The notes under the pieces: generated by a model
The model's input: the letters and a program-made list of their open reading frames with translations, nothing else
Told to the model about the DNA's origin: nothing
Database searches by the model: none
Part shown: one piece after another, positions 15,689 through 23,885 of the stretch
Layout of the letters: each line of letters begins with the position of its first letter
Numbering within the stretch: the stretch's first letter is position 1
Assembly: GCA_052078155.1 (NCBI GenBank)
Contig: JBQJBP010000004.1
Location: 1-64,000 of the forward strand
Direction: 5' to 3'
DNA length: 64,000 nucleotides
From: CAXBMB01 sp052078155
Lineage (GTDB): Bacteria > Pseudomonadota > Alphaproteobacteria > Kiloniellales > DSM-21159
Made by a program: the position numbers and the translations under genes

Positions 15689-16117
15689 TTACCCCTCAAC
15701 CACAATACCCATGGAGCGTGCAGAACCGGCAATAATGCTGTCGGCAGCGTCCAGGTCGTTGGCGTTCAGATCCTTCATCTTGGCTTCAGAGATCTCGCGG
15801 ATCTGAGCCATGGTGACGGTCCCCACTTTGTCCTTGTTAGGAACACCAGACCCCTTGGCAATGCCAGCGGCCTTGCGCAGCAGGTAGCTGGCAGGCGGGG
15901 TTTTGGTTTCAAAGGAGAAAGAGCGATCGGCATAAGCCGTGATGATCACGGGGATCGGCATGCCCGGTTCCATGTTACCGGTCGCGGCGTTGAACGCCTT
16001 GCAGAATTCCATGATGTTCAGACCGCGCTGACCCAGAGCCGGACCAACGGGCGGAGAGGGATTGGCTTTACCAGCTGGGATTTCCAGCTTGATATAGCCC
16101 TCGATTTTCTTAGCCAT
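15689..16117 (-). CDS. rplK: 50S ribosomal protein L11
   Basis: Protein of 142 residues of the GTPase-associated centre. It starts MAKKIEGYIKLEIPAGKANP and has the proline-rich SPPVGPALGQRGLNIMEFCK region that thiostrepton-type antibiotics contact. It is preceded by an 80-base gap after nusG that may contain the L1 target site (inference) and is followed four bases later by rplA. Confidence 0.98.
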   Translation of the reverse strand: MAKKIEGYIKLEIPAGKANPSPPVGPALGQRGLNIMEFCKAFNAATGNMEPGMPIPVIITAYADRSFSFETKTPPASYLLRKAAGIAKGSGVPNKDKVGTVTMAQIREISEAKMKDLNANDLDAADSIIAGSARSMGIVVEG

Positions 16118-16197
16118 GAAAGAGCCTTCCTAAAGAAACTAAGGCCGCGCGGTTCGGCTATGGCAAGCCTCCCGCACACAAAAGCAAGACGAAAAGC

Positions 16198-16728
16198 CTA
16201 CTGCTTTTCGACCTGCGAATAATCCAGTTCCACAGGCGTTGAACGCCCGAAGATAGATACAGACACCTTAAGACGTGCCCGCTCTTCATCCACATCCTCA
16301 ACGGAGCCGATGAAGGAAGCAAAGGGACCGTCGGCCACCCGTACCTGTTCGCCAACCTCAAAGGACATGGAGGGCTTGGGTTGATCCACGCCTTCCTGAA
16401 CCTGTTTGATCAGCCGCTCAGCCTCTGCCTTGGAGATGGGCACAGGCCGACCTTTACTACCCAAAAAGTCAGAGACTTTTGGTGTATTCTTCACAAGGTG
16501 CCATGTTTCGTCGGTCAGGTCCATGTTTACCAGAACATAACCGGGGAAGAATTTGCGCTCTGCCGTCACCTTCTGACCGCGGCGCACTTCCATCACTTCT
16601 TCCATGGGCACCAGAACCTCTGGGATGAGGTCTGTCATTTCGTTTGAATCGGCCTGTTCGCGGATGGCATCAGCCACCTTGCGCTCAAAGCCCGAATAAA
16701 CGTGAATTACGTACCAGCGGACAGCCAT
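16198..16728 (-). CDS. nusG: Transcription termination/antitermination factor NusG
   Basis: Protein of 176 residues. The NGN domain opens with VRWYVIHVYSGFERKVADAI, and the KOW domain near the C-terminus has VGEQVRVADGPFASFIGSVE. It couples RNA polymerase to Rho and to the ribosome. The gene begins three bases after secE, in the conserved secE-nusG-rplKA order. Confidence 0.98.
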   Translation of the reverse strand: MAVRWYVIHVYSGFERKVADAIREQADSNEMTDLIPEVLVPMEEVMEVRRGQKVTAERKFFPGYVLVNMDLTDETWHLVKNTPKVSDFLGSKGRPVPISKAEAERLIKQVQEGVDQPKPSMSFEVGEQVRVADGPFASFIGSVEDVDEERARLKVSVSIFGRSTPVELDYSQVEKQ

Positions 16729-16731
16729 GGA

Positions 16732-16929
16732 TCAACCTCCCATTCCGAGGATTTCACGGATACCGAAGGAGAGCACTTGATCCACGAAAAAGAAGAACAT
16801 CGCAGCAAGGAAAACCATGATGAAAACCATCAGGGTCGTCACCATTGTCTCTTTGCGCGTCGGCCAGGTCACCCGAGAGATCTCCTGACGTACCTCACGG
16901 ATATATTGTCCCGGGCTGATGTTCGCCAT
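16732..16929 (-). CDS. secE: Preprotein translocase subunit SecE
   Basis: Small protein of 65 residues with one transmembrane helix (about 30-50, rich in V, F, M and L), the short form found in most non-enteric bacteria. The EVRQEISRVTWPTRKE amphipathic segment before the helix is the conserved SecE signature. It clamps SecY in the inner membrane. It is co-transcribed with nusG and follows tRNA-Trp. Confidence 0.96.
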   Translation of the reverse strand: MANISPGQYIREVRQEISRVTWPTRKETMVTTLMVFIMVFLAAMFFFFVDQVLSFGIREILGMGG

Positions 16930-17046
16930 GTTTTTTTCGCTCTTCCTATAATCCGGACCCTTACTTAGGTCCTGGATCCTGGTTCTTCAAACCACTTTTT
17001 GGCTTAGAAAGCCAAAGGCCCTTACCGTGGCCCTAAACGCGCAGAA

Positions 17047-17067
17047 GCGCCGCTGAGTTAGCGGCGC
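17047..17067 (-). promoter_or_regulatory. Hairpin just downstream of tRNA-Trp
   Basis: Perfect 8-pair stem GCGCCGCT/AGCGGCGC with a 5-base loop, starting one base after the encoded CCA of tRNA-Trp. No T run follows on the minus strand, so it is more likely a 3' processing or attenuation hairpin ahead of secE than a full terminator. Confidence 0.5.
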
Positions 17068-17068
17068 C

Positions 17069-17144
17069 TGGCAGGAGTGGAGGGACTCGAACCCCCAGCC
17101 CCCGGTTTTGGAGACCGGTGCTCTACCAATTGAGCTACACTCCT
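17069..17144 (-). tRNA. tRNA-Trp (CCA anticodon)
   Basis: Cloverleaf on the minus strand with acceptor arms AGGAGTG/CACTCCT, T-loop GGTTCGAGTCC, anticodon stem CCGGT/ACCGG and anticodon CCA. The 3' CCA is encoded. It lies between tuf and secE, a conserved arrangement. Confidence 0.96.
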
Positions 17145-17164
17145 ATAGCGCCAAGCCACTCGAG

Positions 17165-17210
17165 CCTCGGCGGTTTTCCAACAACAGACGTCATCAGAAA
17201 ACCGCCGGGG
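17165..17210 (-). promoter_or_regulatory. Long inverted repeat between tuf and tRNA-Trp
   Basis: Arms CCTCGGCGGTTTTC and GAAAACCGCCGGGG pair over 14 positions (one G-U) around an 18-base loop, about 16 bases after the tuf stop codon. There is no T run after it, so it may be a processing hairpin that separates tuf mRNA from tRNA-Trp, or a weak attenuator. Confidence 0.5.
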
Positions 17211-17225
17211 ACGCGAGTTATAACC

Positions 17226-18416
17226 TTACTCGACGATAGAGGCAACGACACCTGCGCCAACGGTACGGCCACCTTCGCGAATTGCGAAACGCAGACCTTC
17301 ATCCATGGCGATCGGAGCGATCAGTACAACTTCCATCGAGACGTTATCACCGGGCATAACCATTTCCGTGCCTTCGGGAAGTGACACAACACCGGTCACG
17401 TCCGTCGTACGGAAATAGAACTGCGGGCGGTAGTTCGTGAAGAAGGGAGTGTGACGACCACCTTCTTCTTTCGTCAGAATGTAGGCTTCCGCAGTGAACT
17501 TGGTGTGCGGGGTGATGGAGCCGGGCTTGGCCAGAACCTGACCACGCTCAACGTCTTCACGACCAACACCGCGCAGCAGAGCGCCGATGTTGTCACCAGC
17601 TTCACCGGAGTCCAGCAGCTTGCGGAACATTTCAACACCGGTAACCGTGGACTTGGCAGTTTCACGGATACCAATGATTTCGATTTCTTCACCAACCGTG
17701 ATGATGCCACGCTCAACACGACCGGTCACAACAGTGCCGCGACCAGAGATGGAGAACACGTCTTCGATCGGCATCAGGAACGGCAGATCCTTCGGACGCT
17801 CAGGCGTCGGGATGTAGGCATCCACTTCAGCCATCAGCTTCAGAATGGCGTTCTTGCCGGTTTCTTCGTTGCTGTCTTCAATAGCAGCCAGCGCAGAACC
17901 CATCACGATGGGGATATCGTCGCCAGGGAACTCGTAAGAGGACAGCAGCTCACGCACTTCCATCTCAACCAGTTCCAGCAGCTCTTCGTCGTCAACCTGG
18001 TCAACTTTGTTCAGGAAGACAACCAGAGCAGGCACACCAACCTGGCGGGCCAGCAGGATGTGCTCGCGGGTCTGCGGCATGGGGCCGTCAGCTGCAGAGC
18101 AAACCAGAATGGCGCCGTCCATCTGTGCTGCACCCGTGATCATGTTCTTCACGTAGTCAGCGTGACCCGGGCAGTCAACGTGAGCGTAGTGACGGTTTTC
18201 CGTCTCGTACTCAACGTGAGCCGTGGAAATGGTGATACCACGGGCCTTTTCTTCAGGGGCCTTATCGATTTCATCGTAGGCCTGGAACTCGGCACCACCC
18301 GCTTCTGCCAACACCTTCGTGATCGCTGCTGTAAGGGTCGTCTTGCCGTGATCAACGTGGCCAATCGTGCCGATGTTCACGTGCGGTTTTGTCCGCTCAA
18401 ATTTTGCCTTAGCCAT
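17226..18416 (-). CDS. tuf: Elongation factor Tu, complete copy
   Basis: Complete EF-Tu of 396 residues. P-loop GHVDHGKT, DCPGHADYVKNM, NKVD and the C-terminal barrel segments (GVEMFRKLLDSGEAGDN, RTTDVTGVVSLPEG) are visible. It lies downstream of tRNA-Tyr and tRNA-Gly and upstream of tRNA-Trp, and may be transcribed with them, as in the tRNA-tufB arrangement of other Proteobacteria. The coding DNA is the same as in the first copy at 1-1175 throughout the overlap. Confidence 0.99.
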   Translation of the reverse strand: MAKAKFERTKPHVNIGTIGHVDHGKTTLTAAITKVLAEAGGAEFQAYDEIDKAPEEKARGITISTAHVEYETENRHYAHVDCPGHADYVKNMITGAAQMDGAILVCSAADGPMPQTREHILLARQVGVPALVVFLNKVDQVDDEELLELVEMEVRELLSSYEFPGDDIPIVMGSALAAIEDSNEETGKNAILKLMAEVDAYIPTPERPKDLPFLMPIEDVFSISGRGTVVTGRVERGIITVGEEIEIIGIRETAKSTVTGVEMFRKLLDSGEAGDNIGALLRGVGREDVERGQVLAKPGSITPHTKFTAEAYILTKEEGGRHTPFFTNYRPQFYFRTTDVTGVVSLPEGTEMVMPGDNVSMEVVLIAPIAMDEGLRFAIREGGRTVGAGVVASIVE

Positions 18417-18528
18417 AGTTCCAAAGTTCCTGCAATCGGATGCCCTTTTCCCAGGTCATCCAAGGCCATGAGTTGTAGCGCGAAGGAGAGCCCTTCGCGT
18501 TATTCGTTAGGTTACCAACCGAGCATTT

Positions 18529-18602
18529 TGGAGCGGGTGACGGGGATCGAACCCGCACAACCAGCTTGGAAGGCTGGGGCTCTACCATTGAGCTACACCC
18601 GC
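18529..18602 (-). tRNA. tRNA-Gly (TCC anticodon)
   Basis: Cloverleaf on the minus strand with acceptor GCGGGTG/CACCCGC, anticodon stem CCAGC/GCTGG, anticodon TCC, T-loop GGTTCGATCCC and encoded CCA after discriminator T. It sits between tRNA-Tyr and tuf. Confidence 0.96.
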
Positions 18603-18677
18603 AAAGTCTTGCTCTCAGTTAGCCCATCGTCCGGTTGATCCACAATCGGCACTGACTGTAGCTGCGAAACTGAGCAG

Positions 18678-18762
18678 TGGTGGAGGGAGTTGGATTTGAA
18701 CCAACGTAGGCATAGCCAACGGATTTACAGTCCGTCCCCTTTAACCACTCGGGCACCCCTCC
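18678..18762 (-). tRNA. tRNA-Tyr (GTA anticodon)
   Basis: Class II tRNA of 85 bases including encoded CCA, with acceptor GGAGGGG, anticodon stem ACGGA/TCCGT, anticodon GTA, a long variable arm and T-loop GGTTCAAATCC. It is the first gene of the tRNA-Tyr, tRNA-Gly, tuf unit; its promoter must lie in the 188-base gap shared with divergent rlmB. Confidence 0.96.
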
Positions 18763-18950
18763 ACATTCTCAAAGGACTGCTCAATTTCGAACCGGGTCAA
18801 TGACCGGTGCGACGGGGCTGCGGTTTATTGCTTCCCCCCCCAGCTGTCAACTCTAAAACGCGCACAAAGTTGCTTTCGGCCAACATTTTTTCTGCCGGGC
18901 CCAGCCTGGCGTCTGGTTTTCACCGGTCTTATGGAATAGTAGGAGGCATC

Positions 18951-19787
18951 ATGGCAAAACATAAGAGTGACAAAAGCCGCGACAAAGCGGGCGCAAAGCG
19001 CCACAAAAGCGGCCCCAGGAAAGAATCCCGCCCCCGGTCATCCGGCGGTGGAGCAGTCCATCTGTTCGGTGTCCACGCCGTTCGCAGCGCTATGGAAAAT
19101 CCCCAGCGCCGTTGCCGCCGATTGCTGGTTACCGGCGAATCGCTGGACCGCGAATCTGCATGGCTGTCTCCTCTCCTGGAAAGCGCGAGTACCCCTCTCC
19201 AGCCTCAGATCACAGATCGGGAAAAACTGGAAGACCTCATCCCCCCTGGTGCGGTCCATCAGGGTCTGGTTCTGGAAGTTGATCCCCTGAAGGTACCGCC
19301 TCTGGGCCAGCTGATTTCTGAACTGCCGGAAGGCCGTACCGTGATCCTGGCTCTGGATCAGGTGACAGACCCCCACAATGTGGGCGCCATTCTGCGCTCA
19401 GCCGCTGCGTTCGGCGCCGCTGCTGTCATCAATACAGATCGCAACGCTGCCCAGGAAACGGGCACCCTGGCCAAATCAGCCTGCGGGGGCCTGGAGCATG
19501 TTCCCTATCTGCAGGTTTCCAACCTCGTGCGGACTCTGGAGAGCCTGAAGAAGGACGGCTTCTGGGTCGCGGGTTTTGCCGGCGAAGCCCACGAAGATCT
19601 GCATGAAGCCAAGTTACCGGAGAAGCTCGTGCTCTGCCTGGGGGCTGAGGGACCCGGCCTGCGCCGCCTGACCCGGGAAACCTGCGACCTCATGCTCTCC
19701 CTGCCCGCGAACGGCCCCATTCGGGACCTCAACGTCTCCAACGCTGCCGCCATTGCGCTCTACGAGCTGCTGGGCCGTCAAGGCTGA
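18951..19787 (+). CDS. rlmB: 23S rRNA 2'-O-methyltransferase, RlmB/TrmH family
   Basis: SPOUT-class enzyme, probably methylating G2251 of 23S rRNA. It has 278 residues from the ATG at 18951, which follows a perfect AGGAGG at 18941; the frame is open upstream but without family similarity. The substrate-binding domain begins at VHLFGVHAVRSAM after a basic, disordered N-terminus of about 33 residues. SPOUT motifs 1-3 are visible as DQVTDPHNVGAILRSA, LGAEGPGLRRLT and LNVSNAAAIALYELL. The divergent tRNA-Tyr gene supports assignment to the translation neighbourhood. Confidence 0.93.
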   Translation: MAKHKSDKSRDKAGAKRHKSGPRKESRPRSSGGGAVHLFGVHAVRSAMENPQRRCRRLLVTGESLDRESAWLSPLLESASTPLQPQITDREKLEDLIPPGAVHQGLVLEVDPLKVPPLGQLISELPEGRTVILALDQVTDPHNVGAILRSAAAFGAAAVINTDRNAAQETGTLAKSACGGLEHVPYLQVSNLVRTLESLKKDGFWVAGFAGEAHEDLHEAKLPEKLVLCLGAEGPGLRRLTRETCDLMLSLPANGPIRDLNVSNAAAIALYELLGRQG

Positions 19788-19795
19788 TCAAGGAT

Positions 19796-19830
19796 CTGCA
19801 GGCGACACCAGTCAGTATTGTCTCCTGCAG
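19796..19830 (+). terminator. Weak terminator-like hairpin after rlmB
   Basis: Arms CTGCAGG+GACA and TGTC+CCTGCAG pair with single-base mismatches nine bases after the rlmB stop. No T run follows. It lies in the convergent gap with the cupin-HTH regulator. Confidence 0.3.
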
Positions 19831-19868
19831 ACCGGCCAGTCGTCTGAGTTTATCAGCGGGTCAGAAGA

Positions 19869-20432
19869 TCAGAATGACGGCGGCGAACAGGCGGAAACCA
19901 CAACGGCCTCCTCCTTCCCCAGATTGCGAAAACGGTGGGGTGTGCGGCTATCGAAGTAGTAGGAATCGCCTGCCTTCAACACCCGACGCTGCCCCCCGAC
20001 CGTCAGTTCCAGCTCTCCGGAGATGATCACGCCGCCCTCTTCGGCTTCATGCCGCAGCAGGGCTTCGCCTGTATCCGCACCGGGCTGATAACATTCATGC
20101 AACAGCTGGATGGCTTTGCCGCGCAGGTCCCGACCGACCTGACGATAGGAGATGTTGCCGGAAGCAATCTCCACCAGCTCACTGGCCTCAAAAAAGACCT
20201 GCTCCTTAGGCTGCTCCAGCGCAAAGAAGTCGCTCATGGAGATGGGGATGCCATCCAGCACCTTCTTCAGCATGCCGACAGAGGGGCTGGTTTCGTTTCT
20301 TTCCATCAGAGAGATAACGGCATTAGAGACTGAAGCCCGCTTGGCCAGTTCACGCTGAGACAGGTTGTGCATTTCCCGCAGTTCCCTCAGCCGTCCGCCA
20401 AGATCAAAATCCGGGTCGGTGTTTTCCGTCAT
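19869..20432 (-). CDS. Cupin-HTH (XRE/PuuR-type) transcriptional regulator
   Basis: Protein of 187 residues. Residues about 11-67 form an XRE-type helix-turn-helix (LRELREMHNLSQRELAKRAS then VSNAVISLMERN), and about 105-185 a cupin barrel (HEAEEGGVIISGELELTVG, AGDSYYFDSRTPHRF). This architecture is that of PuuR, which responds to putrescine in E. coli. It is divergent from an omega-amino acid aminotransferase, with a 20-base palindrome at 20456-20475 in the shared gap, so it most likely controls that gene and itself. The ligand (polyamine, beta-alanine or similar) cannot be read from the sequence. Confidence 0.88.
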   Translation of the reverse strand: MTENTDPDFDLGGRLRELREMHNLSQRELAKRASVSNAVISLMERNETSPSVGMLKKVLDGIPISMSDFFALEQPKEQVFFEASELVEIASGNISYRQVGRDLRGKAIQLLHECYQPGADTGEALLRHEAEEGGVIISGELELTVGGQRRVLKAGDSYYFDSRTPHRFRNLGKEEAVVVSACSPPSF

Positions 20433-20455
20433 TCTTTTCGTCTGATTCCAGTTGA

Positions 20456-20475
20456 TTGTTCACAATATTGAACAA
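20456..20475. promoter_or_regulatory. Operator-like palindrome in the regulator/aminotransferase gap
   Basis: TTGTTCAcaatatTGAACAA: seven-base perfect arms around a 6-base centre, 24 bases upstream of the regulator start codon. It is a likely binding site of the neighbouring cupin-HTH protein. Confidence 0.6.
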
Positions 20476-20519
20476 AGCATAGGCGATTCAGCTAAATTTG
20501 CCCAGCCTATCTATTTTTT

Positions 20520-20547
20520 TTGTCAAGTTTATTAAGCATGCTACACT
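20520..20547 (+). promoter_or_regulatory. Predicted promoter of the aminotransferase gene
   Basis: TTGTCA (20520-20525) and TACACT (20542-20547) are separated by 16 bases, about 43 bases before the ATG. Confidence 0.5.
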
Positions 20548-20589
20548 CCCGCCCCTAAAACATGTCGCCCCTAATGTCGGAGCAAGATA

Positions 20590-21942
20590 ATGGACGGTTC
20601 GGCCTTCTCTGTTGACCCAAACAAAGCCCCCAACAACATGGATTCCTTCTGGATGCCCTTCACCTGGAATCGGCAGTTCAAGAAAGATCCCCTGCTGCTG
20701 GCTTCAGCCAAGGACATGCACTACACCACAGTGGGTGGTCAGAAAGTGCTGGACGGCACGGCCGGTCTTTGGTGCTGCAACGCGGGCCACGCCCAGGAGC
20801 GGATCACCAAAGCGGTTCAGCAGACCGTAGAGCATCTGGATTATGCCCCCGCATTCCAGCTGGGCCATCCGCTGGTTTTCGAACTGGCGCAGCGTCTCAC
20901 TTCCATGGTGCCCGGCAACTTTGATCACGCTTTCTTCTGCAACTCCGGTTCTGAAGCCGTCGATTCTGCCCTGAAGATCGCCCTGGCCTATCACCGGGTT
21001 CGCGGTGACGCCGCCCGCACCCGCCTGATTGGTCGGGAACGCGGCTATCACGGCGTGGGCTTCGGCGGCATCTCTGTCGGCGGCATCGTCAAAAACCGCA
21101 TGTTCTGGGGACCGCTGATCAACGGCGTTGACCATCTGCCCCATACCCATGACCTGAGTCGCAACGCCCATACCCGCGGCATGCCCGAACACGGGGCGGA
21201 ATATGCCGATGAGCTGGAGCGGATCTGCGCCCTGCACGACCCCTCCACTATTGCGGCCGTCATTGTTGAGCCTGTGGCAGGGTCCACCGGCGTGCTGATC
21301 CCCCCCCAGGGCTATCTGCAGCGTCTGCGTGACATCTGTGACAAACACGGCATCCTGCTGATCTTCGATGAAGTCATCACCGGCTTCGGTCGTCTGGGCA
21401 AAGGCTTTGCCACCGAGTACTTCGGCGTTCAGCCGGACATGATCACCTGTGCCAAGGGCCTGACCAACGGCGTGGTGCCCATGGGCGCTGTCATCTGCCG
21501 CGAAGGCATCTACGACGCCTTCACCGACTGGGCCGACGAGTCCGGCAGCACCATTGAGCTGTTCCACGGCTACACCTACTCCGGCCATCCCATTGCCGCC
21601 GCAGCAGCGCTTGCCACCCTGGAAACCTACCAGCAGGACGGCCTGTTTGAGCGCGCCAACGATCTGGCCAGCTACTGGGAAGATGCAGCCCACTCCCTGA
21701 AGGATGCCCGCCATGTCATCGACGTGCGGAACCTGGGACTGATCGCCGGCATCGAACTGGAACCCCGCGAAGGCGCACCAACGGTCCGGGCCTATGAAGC
21801 CTTCAAGAAGTGCTTCGACGCCGGGGTCCTGATCCGGGTGACGGCAGACATCATCGCCCTGTCACCGCCGCTGATCATCTCCAAGGAACAGATCGACGAA
21901 ATTTTCGACACCATCCGCAAAGTTCTCAGCGAACTGGATTGA
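20590..21942 (+). CDS. Omega-amino acid (beta-alanine):pyruvate aminotransferase
   Basis: Class III PLP aminotransferase of 450 residues, the length of the Pseudomonas omega-APT family, which it resembles throughout (FWMPFTWNRQF, DYAPAFQLGHPL, FCNSGSEAVDSALK, VEPVAGSTGVLIPPQGYL, FDEVITGFGRLG). The PLP lysine is about K289 in CAKGLTNGVVPMG. It would transfer the terminal amino group of beta-alanine or other omega-amino acids or polyamines to pyruvate, giving alanine. The next gene, alanine dehydrogenase, could recycle that alanine. The divergent PuuR-like regulator leaves putrescine-type substrates possible. Confidence 0.9.
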   Translation: MDGSAFSVDPNKAPNNMDSFWMPFTWNRQFKKDPLLLASAKDMHYTTVGGQKVLDGTAGLWCCNAGHAQERITKAVQQTVEHLDYAPAFQLGHPLVFELAQRLTSMVPGNFDHAFFCNSGSEAVDSALKIALAYHRVRGDAARTRLIGRERGYHGVGFGGISVGGIVKNRMFWGPLINGVDHLPHTHDLSRNAHTRGMPEHGAEYADELERICALHDPSTIAAVIVEPVAGSTGVLIPPQGYLQRLRDICDKHGILLIFDEVITGFGRLGKGFATEYFGVQPDMITCAKGLTNGVVPMGAVICREGIYDAFTDWADESGSTIELFHGYTYSGHPIAAAAALATLETYQQDGLFERANDLASYWEDAAHSLKDARHVIDVRNLGLIAGIELEPREGAPTVRAYEAFKKCFDAGVLIRVTADIIALSPPLIISKEQIDEIFDTIRKVLSELD

Positions 21943-21954
21943 TCGAAGATACCA

Positions 21955-21990
21955 GGGGGAGCTTCCAACGAGGAGCTCCCCCTTCTTGTT
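21955..21990 (+). terminator. Rho-independent terminator after the aminotransferase gene
   Basis: Perfect 9-pair stem GGGGGAGCT/AGCTCCCCC with a 10-base loop, followed by TTCTTGTT, 13 bases after the stop codon. Confidence 0.8.
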
Positions 21991-22038
21991 AAGACCCATA
22001 AGAAAAACAAACCGTCAGAGTGTGTCCTCGGGATTGAT

Positions 22039-22054
22039 TACATCAATTGATGTA
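22039..22054. promoter_or_regulatory. Perfect palindrome upstream of ald
   Basis: TACATCAATTGATGTA is a perfect 16-base palindrome 65 bases upstream of the ald start. Alanine dehydrogenase genes are commonly controlled by Lrp/AsnC-type regulators; none is encoded nearby, so the binding protein is unknown. Confidence 0.5.
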
Positions 22055-22119
22055 CAGCCCTGTTGAACCGCCCTCTGACACAATGAGAAGCATCAACAAA
22101 AACAAAGGAGCCTTTGGCC

Positions 22120-23238
22120 ATGCGTATTGGTGTGCCCAAAGAAATCAAGACGGAGGAATACCGGGTCGGCCTCGTGCCAGCGAGCGTCCGGGAGTTTGTT
22201 CACCATGGCCACGAAGTGGTGGTGGAAACCAACGCCGGTAACGGCATCGGCTATGACGATGCAGCCTACGAAGCCGTCGGTGCCAAGATTCTCGGCACCG
22301 CAAAAGAGATCTTCGACAGCGCCGACATGATCATCAAGGTCAAAGAGCCCCAGGCTGTCGAATGCGAGATGCTGCGGGAAGACCAGTTGCTCTTCACCTA
22401 CCTGCATCTGGCCCCCGATCTGCCTCAGACCCAGGGCCTGATGAAATCCGGCTGTGTGGCTGTGGCCTATGAAACGGTGACCGACCGTCACAACCGTCTG
22501 CCCCTGCTGGCCCCCATGAGTGAAGTGGCCGGGCGCATGTCTGTTCAGGTGGGTGCCCACTGTCTGGAAAAACGCCAAAAGGGCGCTGGCATCCTGCTGG
22601 GCGGCGTGCCCGGTGTGGCTGCCGCCAAAGTGGTGGTCATCGGCGGCGGTGTTTCCGGCACCAACGCGGTGCGCATGGCCATGGGCATGGAAGCCTCTGT
22701 GACCGTCATCGACCGCTCCCTGGACCGTCTGGCAGAGCTGGACATGCAGTTCGGCCGTGAACTGAACACCATCTACTCCACCGTTGGCGCCATTGAAGAA
22801 CATGTGCTGGCAGCGGATCTGGTGATCGGTGCCGTGCTGGTTCCGGGTGCCGAGGCCCCCAAACTGGTGACCCGCGATATGATCTCGCGCATGAAACCCG
22901 GCTCCGTGCTGGTGGACATTGCCATCGATCAGGGGGGCTGCTTTGAAACGTCCAAAGCCACCACCCACACGGACCCCACCTATATGGTGGATGATGTGGT
23001 GCACTACTGCGTCGCCAACATGCCCGGCGCCGTGGCCCGCACCTCAACCCATGCCCTCAACAACGCCACCCTGCCCTTTGCTCTGGCATTGGCCGACAAG
23101 GGATACCGGCAGGCTCTGGCAGATGATGAGCATCTGATGAACGGCCTCAATGTGGCGCACGGCAAGATCACCTATCGTGCCGTCGCCAAGGCCCATGGAT
23201 TGGATTACGTCCGTCCCCAGGAAGCTTTGAAGCTGTAA
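22120..23238 (+). CDS. ald: Alanine dehydrogenase
   Basis: NAD-dependent L-alanine dehydrogenase of 372 residues: alanine to pyruvate and ammonium, or the reverse. Start at the ATG 22120 (MRIGVPKEIKTEEYRVGL), nine bases after AAAGGAG; a TTG six bases upstream is a worse choice. The N-terminal catalytic part shows KVKEPQ and FTYLHLA; the NAD-binding Rossmann loop GGGVSGTNA is near residue 175; ADLVIGAVLVPGAEAPKLV and SVLVDIAIDQGGC follow. It has its own terminator and sits downstream of an omega-aminotransferase that forms alanine, suggesting a shared catabolic role. Confidence 0.97.
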   Translation: MRIGVPKEIKTEEYRVGLVPASVREFVHHGHEVVVETNAGNGIGYDDAAYEAVGAKILGTAKEIFDSADMIIKVKEPQAVECEMLREDQLLFTYLHLAPDLPQTQGLMKSGCVAVAYETVTDRHNRLPLLAPMSEVAGRMSVQVGAHCLEKRQKGAGILLGGVPGVAAAKVVVIGGGVSGTNAVRMAMGMEASVTVIDRSLDRLAELDMQFGRELNTIYSTVGAIEEHVLAADLVIGAVLVPGAEAPKLVTRDMISRMKPGSVLVDIAIDQGGCFETSKATTHTDPTYMVDDVVHYCVANMPGAVARTSTHALNNATLPFALALADKGYRQALADDEHLMNGLNVAHGKITYRAVAKAHGLDYVRPQEALKL

Positions 23239-23277
23239 CAGCAGACTTTCAGCGACAAAGAGAGTTTTAGGTACCAG

Positions 23278-23312
23278 AAGGGGCCTTCCAGCACGGAAGG
23301 CCCCTTTTCTTA
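23278..23312. terminator. Terminator between ald and the OmpA-like gene
   Basis: Perfect 12-pair stem AAGGGGCCTTCC/GGAAGGCCCCTT with an AGCAC loop, followed by TTCT on the plus strand. It lies between convergent genes; it clearly serves ald and may work for both. Confidence 0.85.
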
Positions 23313-23345
23313 TGTGGCGCACTTTTTAGGGCGATGAAAAGACGC

Positions 23346-23885
23346 TCAATACTCAATCACTTTGATCTCCACCCGACGATCGCTTTCAAAAGCGGTCTGT
23401 CCGACCATGCGCCCGATAAAGGTCTCACCAAAGGCCTGTGAGCGGACCTGCTTCTGATAGGGCGCATCCCCCAGTCCCTGTTGCTTTAGATAGGTCTGAA
23501 CAGCCGCAATGCGTCGCTTCACCAGCATCTCATTCAGCTCGGCATTGCCGGACGCATCGGCCTGCCCCACCAGACAGATTTCCACACCAGGGACACCTTT
23601 GTAGCGCTCGGCAATGGCCTGCAGAGCCTCCTTGCCTTCCGGTTTCAGCTTGGAAGAAGAAACATCAAAATAGACCACTTTAGGCACAGAGGCCGCTGTT
23701 CCGCCCGACCGAATGTTGCATTCCTGAGCCAGCGTCGGGCTGGCAGCGAAGAACAAAAGAGCCCCCGTGACGACCAAAGCAGGCCTTTGCCATCGGCGCG
23801 TCTGACCAGCAGGGCCCTGACCCAATTGAAACGCACCTGAACCTGGAGACGACATTTTCCTGAGAACACGACGGATAAAGGACAT
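23346..23885 (-). CDS. Exported OmpA-family (peptidoglycan-associating) protein
   Basis: Protein of 179 residues with a long basic N-terminus and a signal-like hydrophobic segment (VVTGALLFFAASPTLA, about residues 38-53), then an OmpA-like domain. Domain motifs: VVYFDVSSSKLKPEGKEAL, VCLVGQADASGNAELNEMLV-like core (printed as ICLVGQADASGN) and KRRIAAVQTYLKQQGL, ending SDRRVEIKV. These domains bind diaminopimelate in peptidoglycan from the periplasm. An internal ATG (residue 11) is an alternative start. It is convergent with ald and shows no functional link to its neighbours. Confidence 0.8.
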   Translation of the reverse strand: MSFIRRVLRKMSSPGSGAFQLGQGPAGQTRRWQRPALVVTGALLFFAASPTLAQECNIRSGGTAASVPKVVYFDVSSSKLKPEGKEALQAIAERYKGVPGVEICLVGQADASGNAELNEMLVKRRIAAVQTYLKQQGLGDAPYQKQVRSQAFGETFIGRMVGQTAFESDRRVEIKVIEY

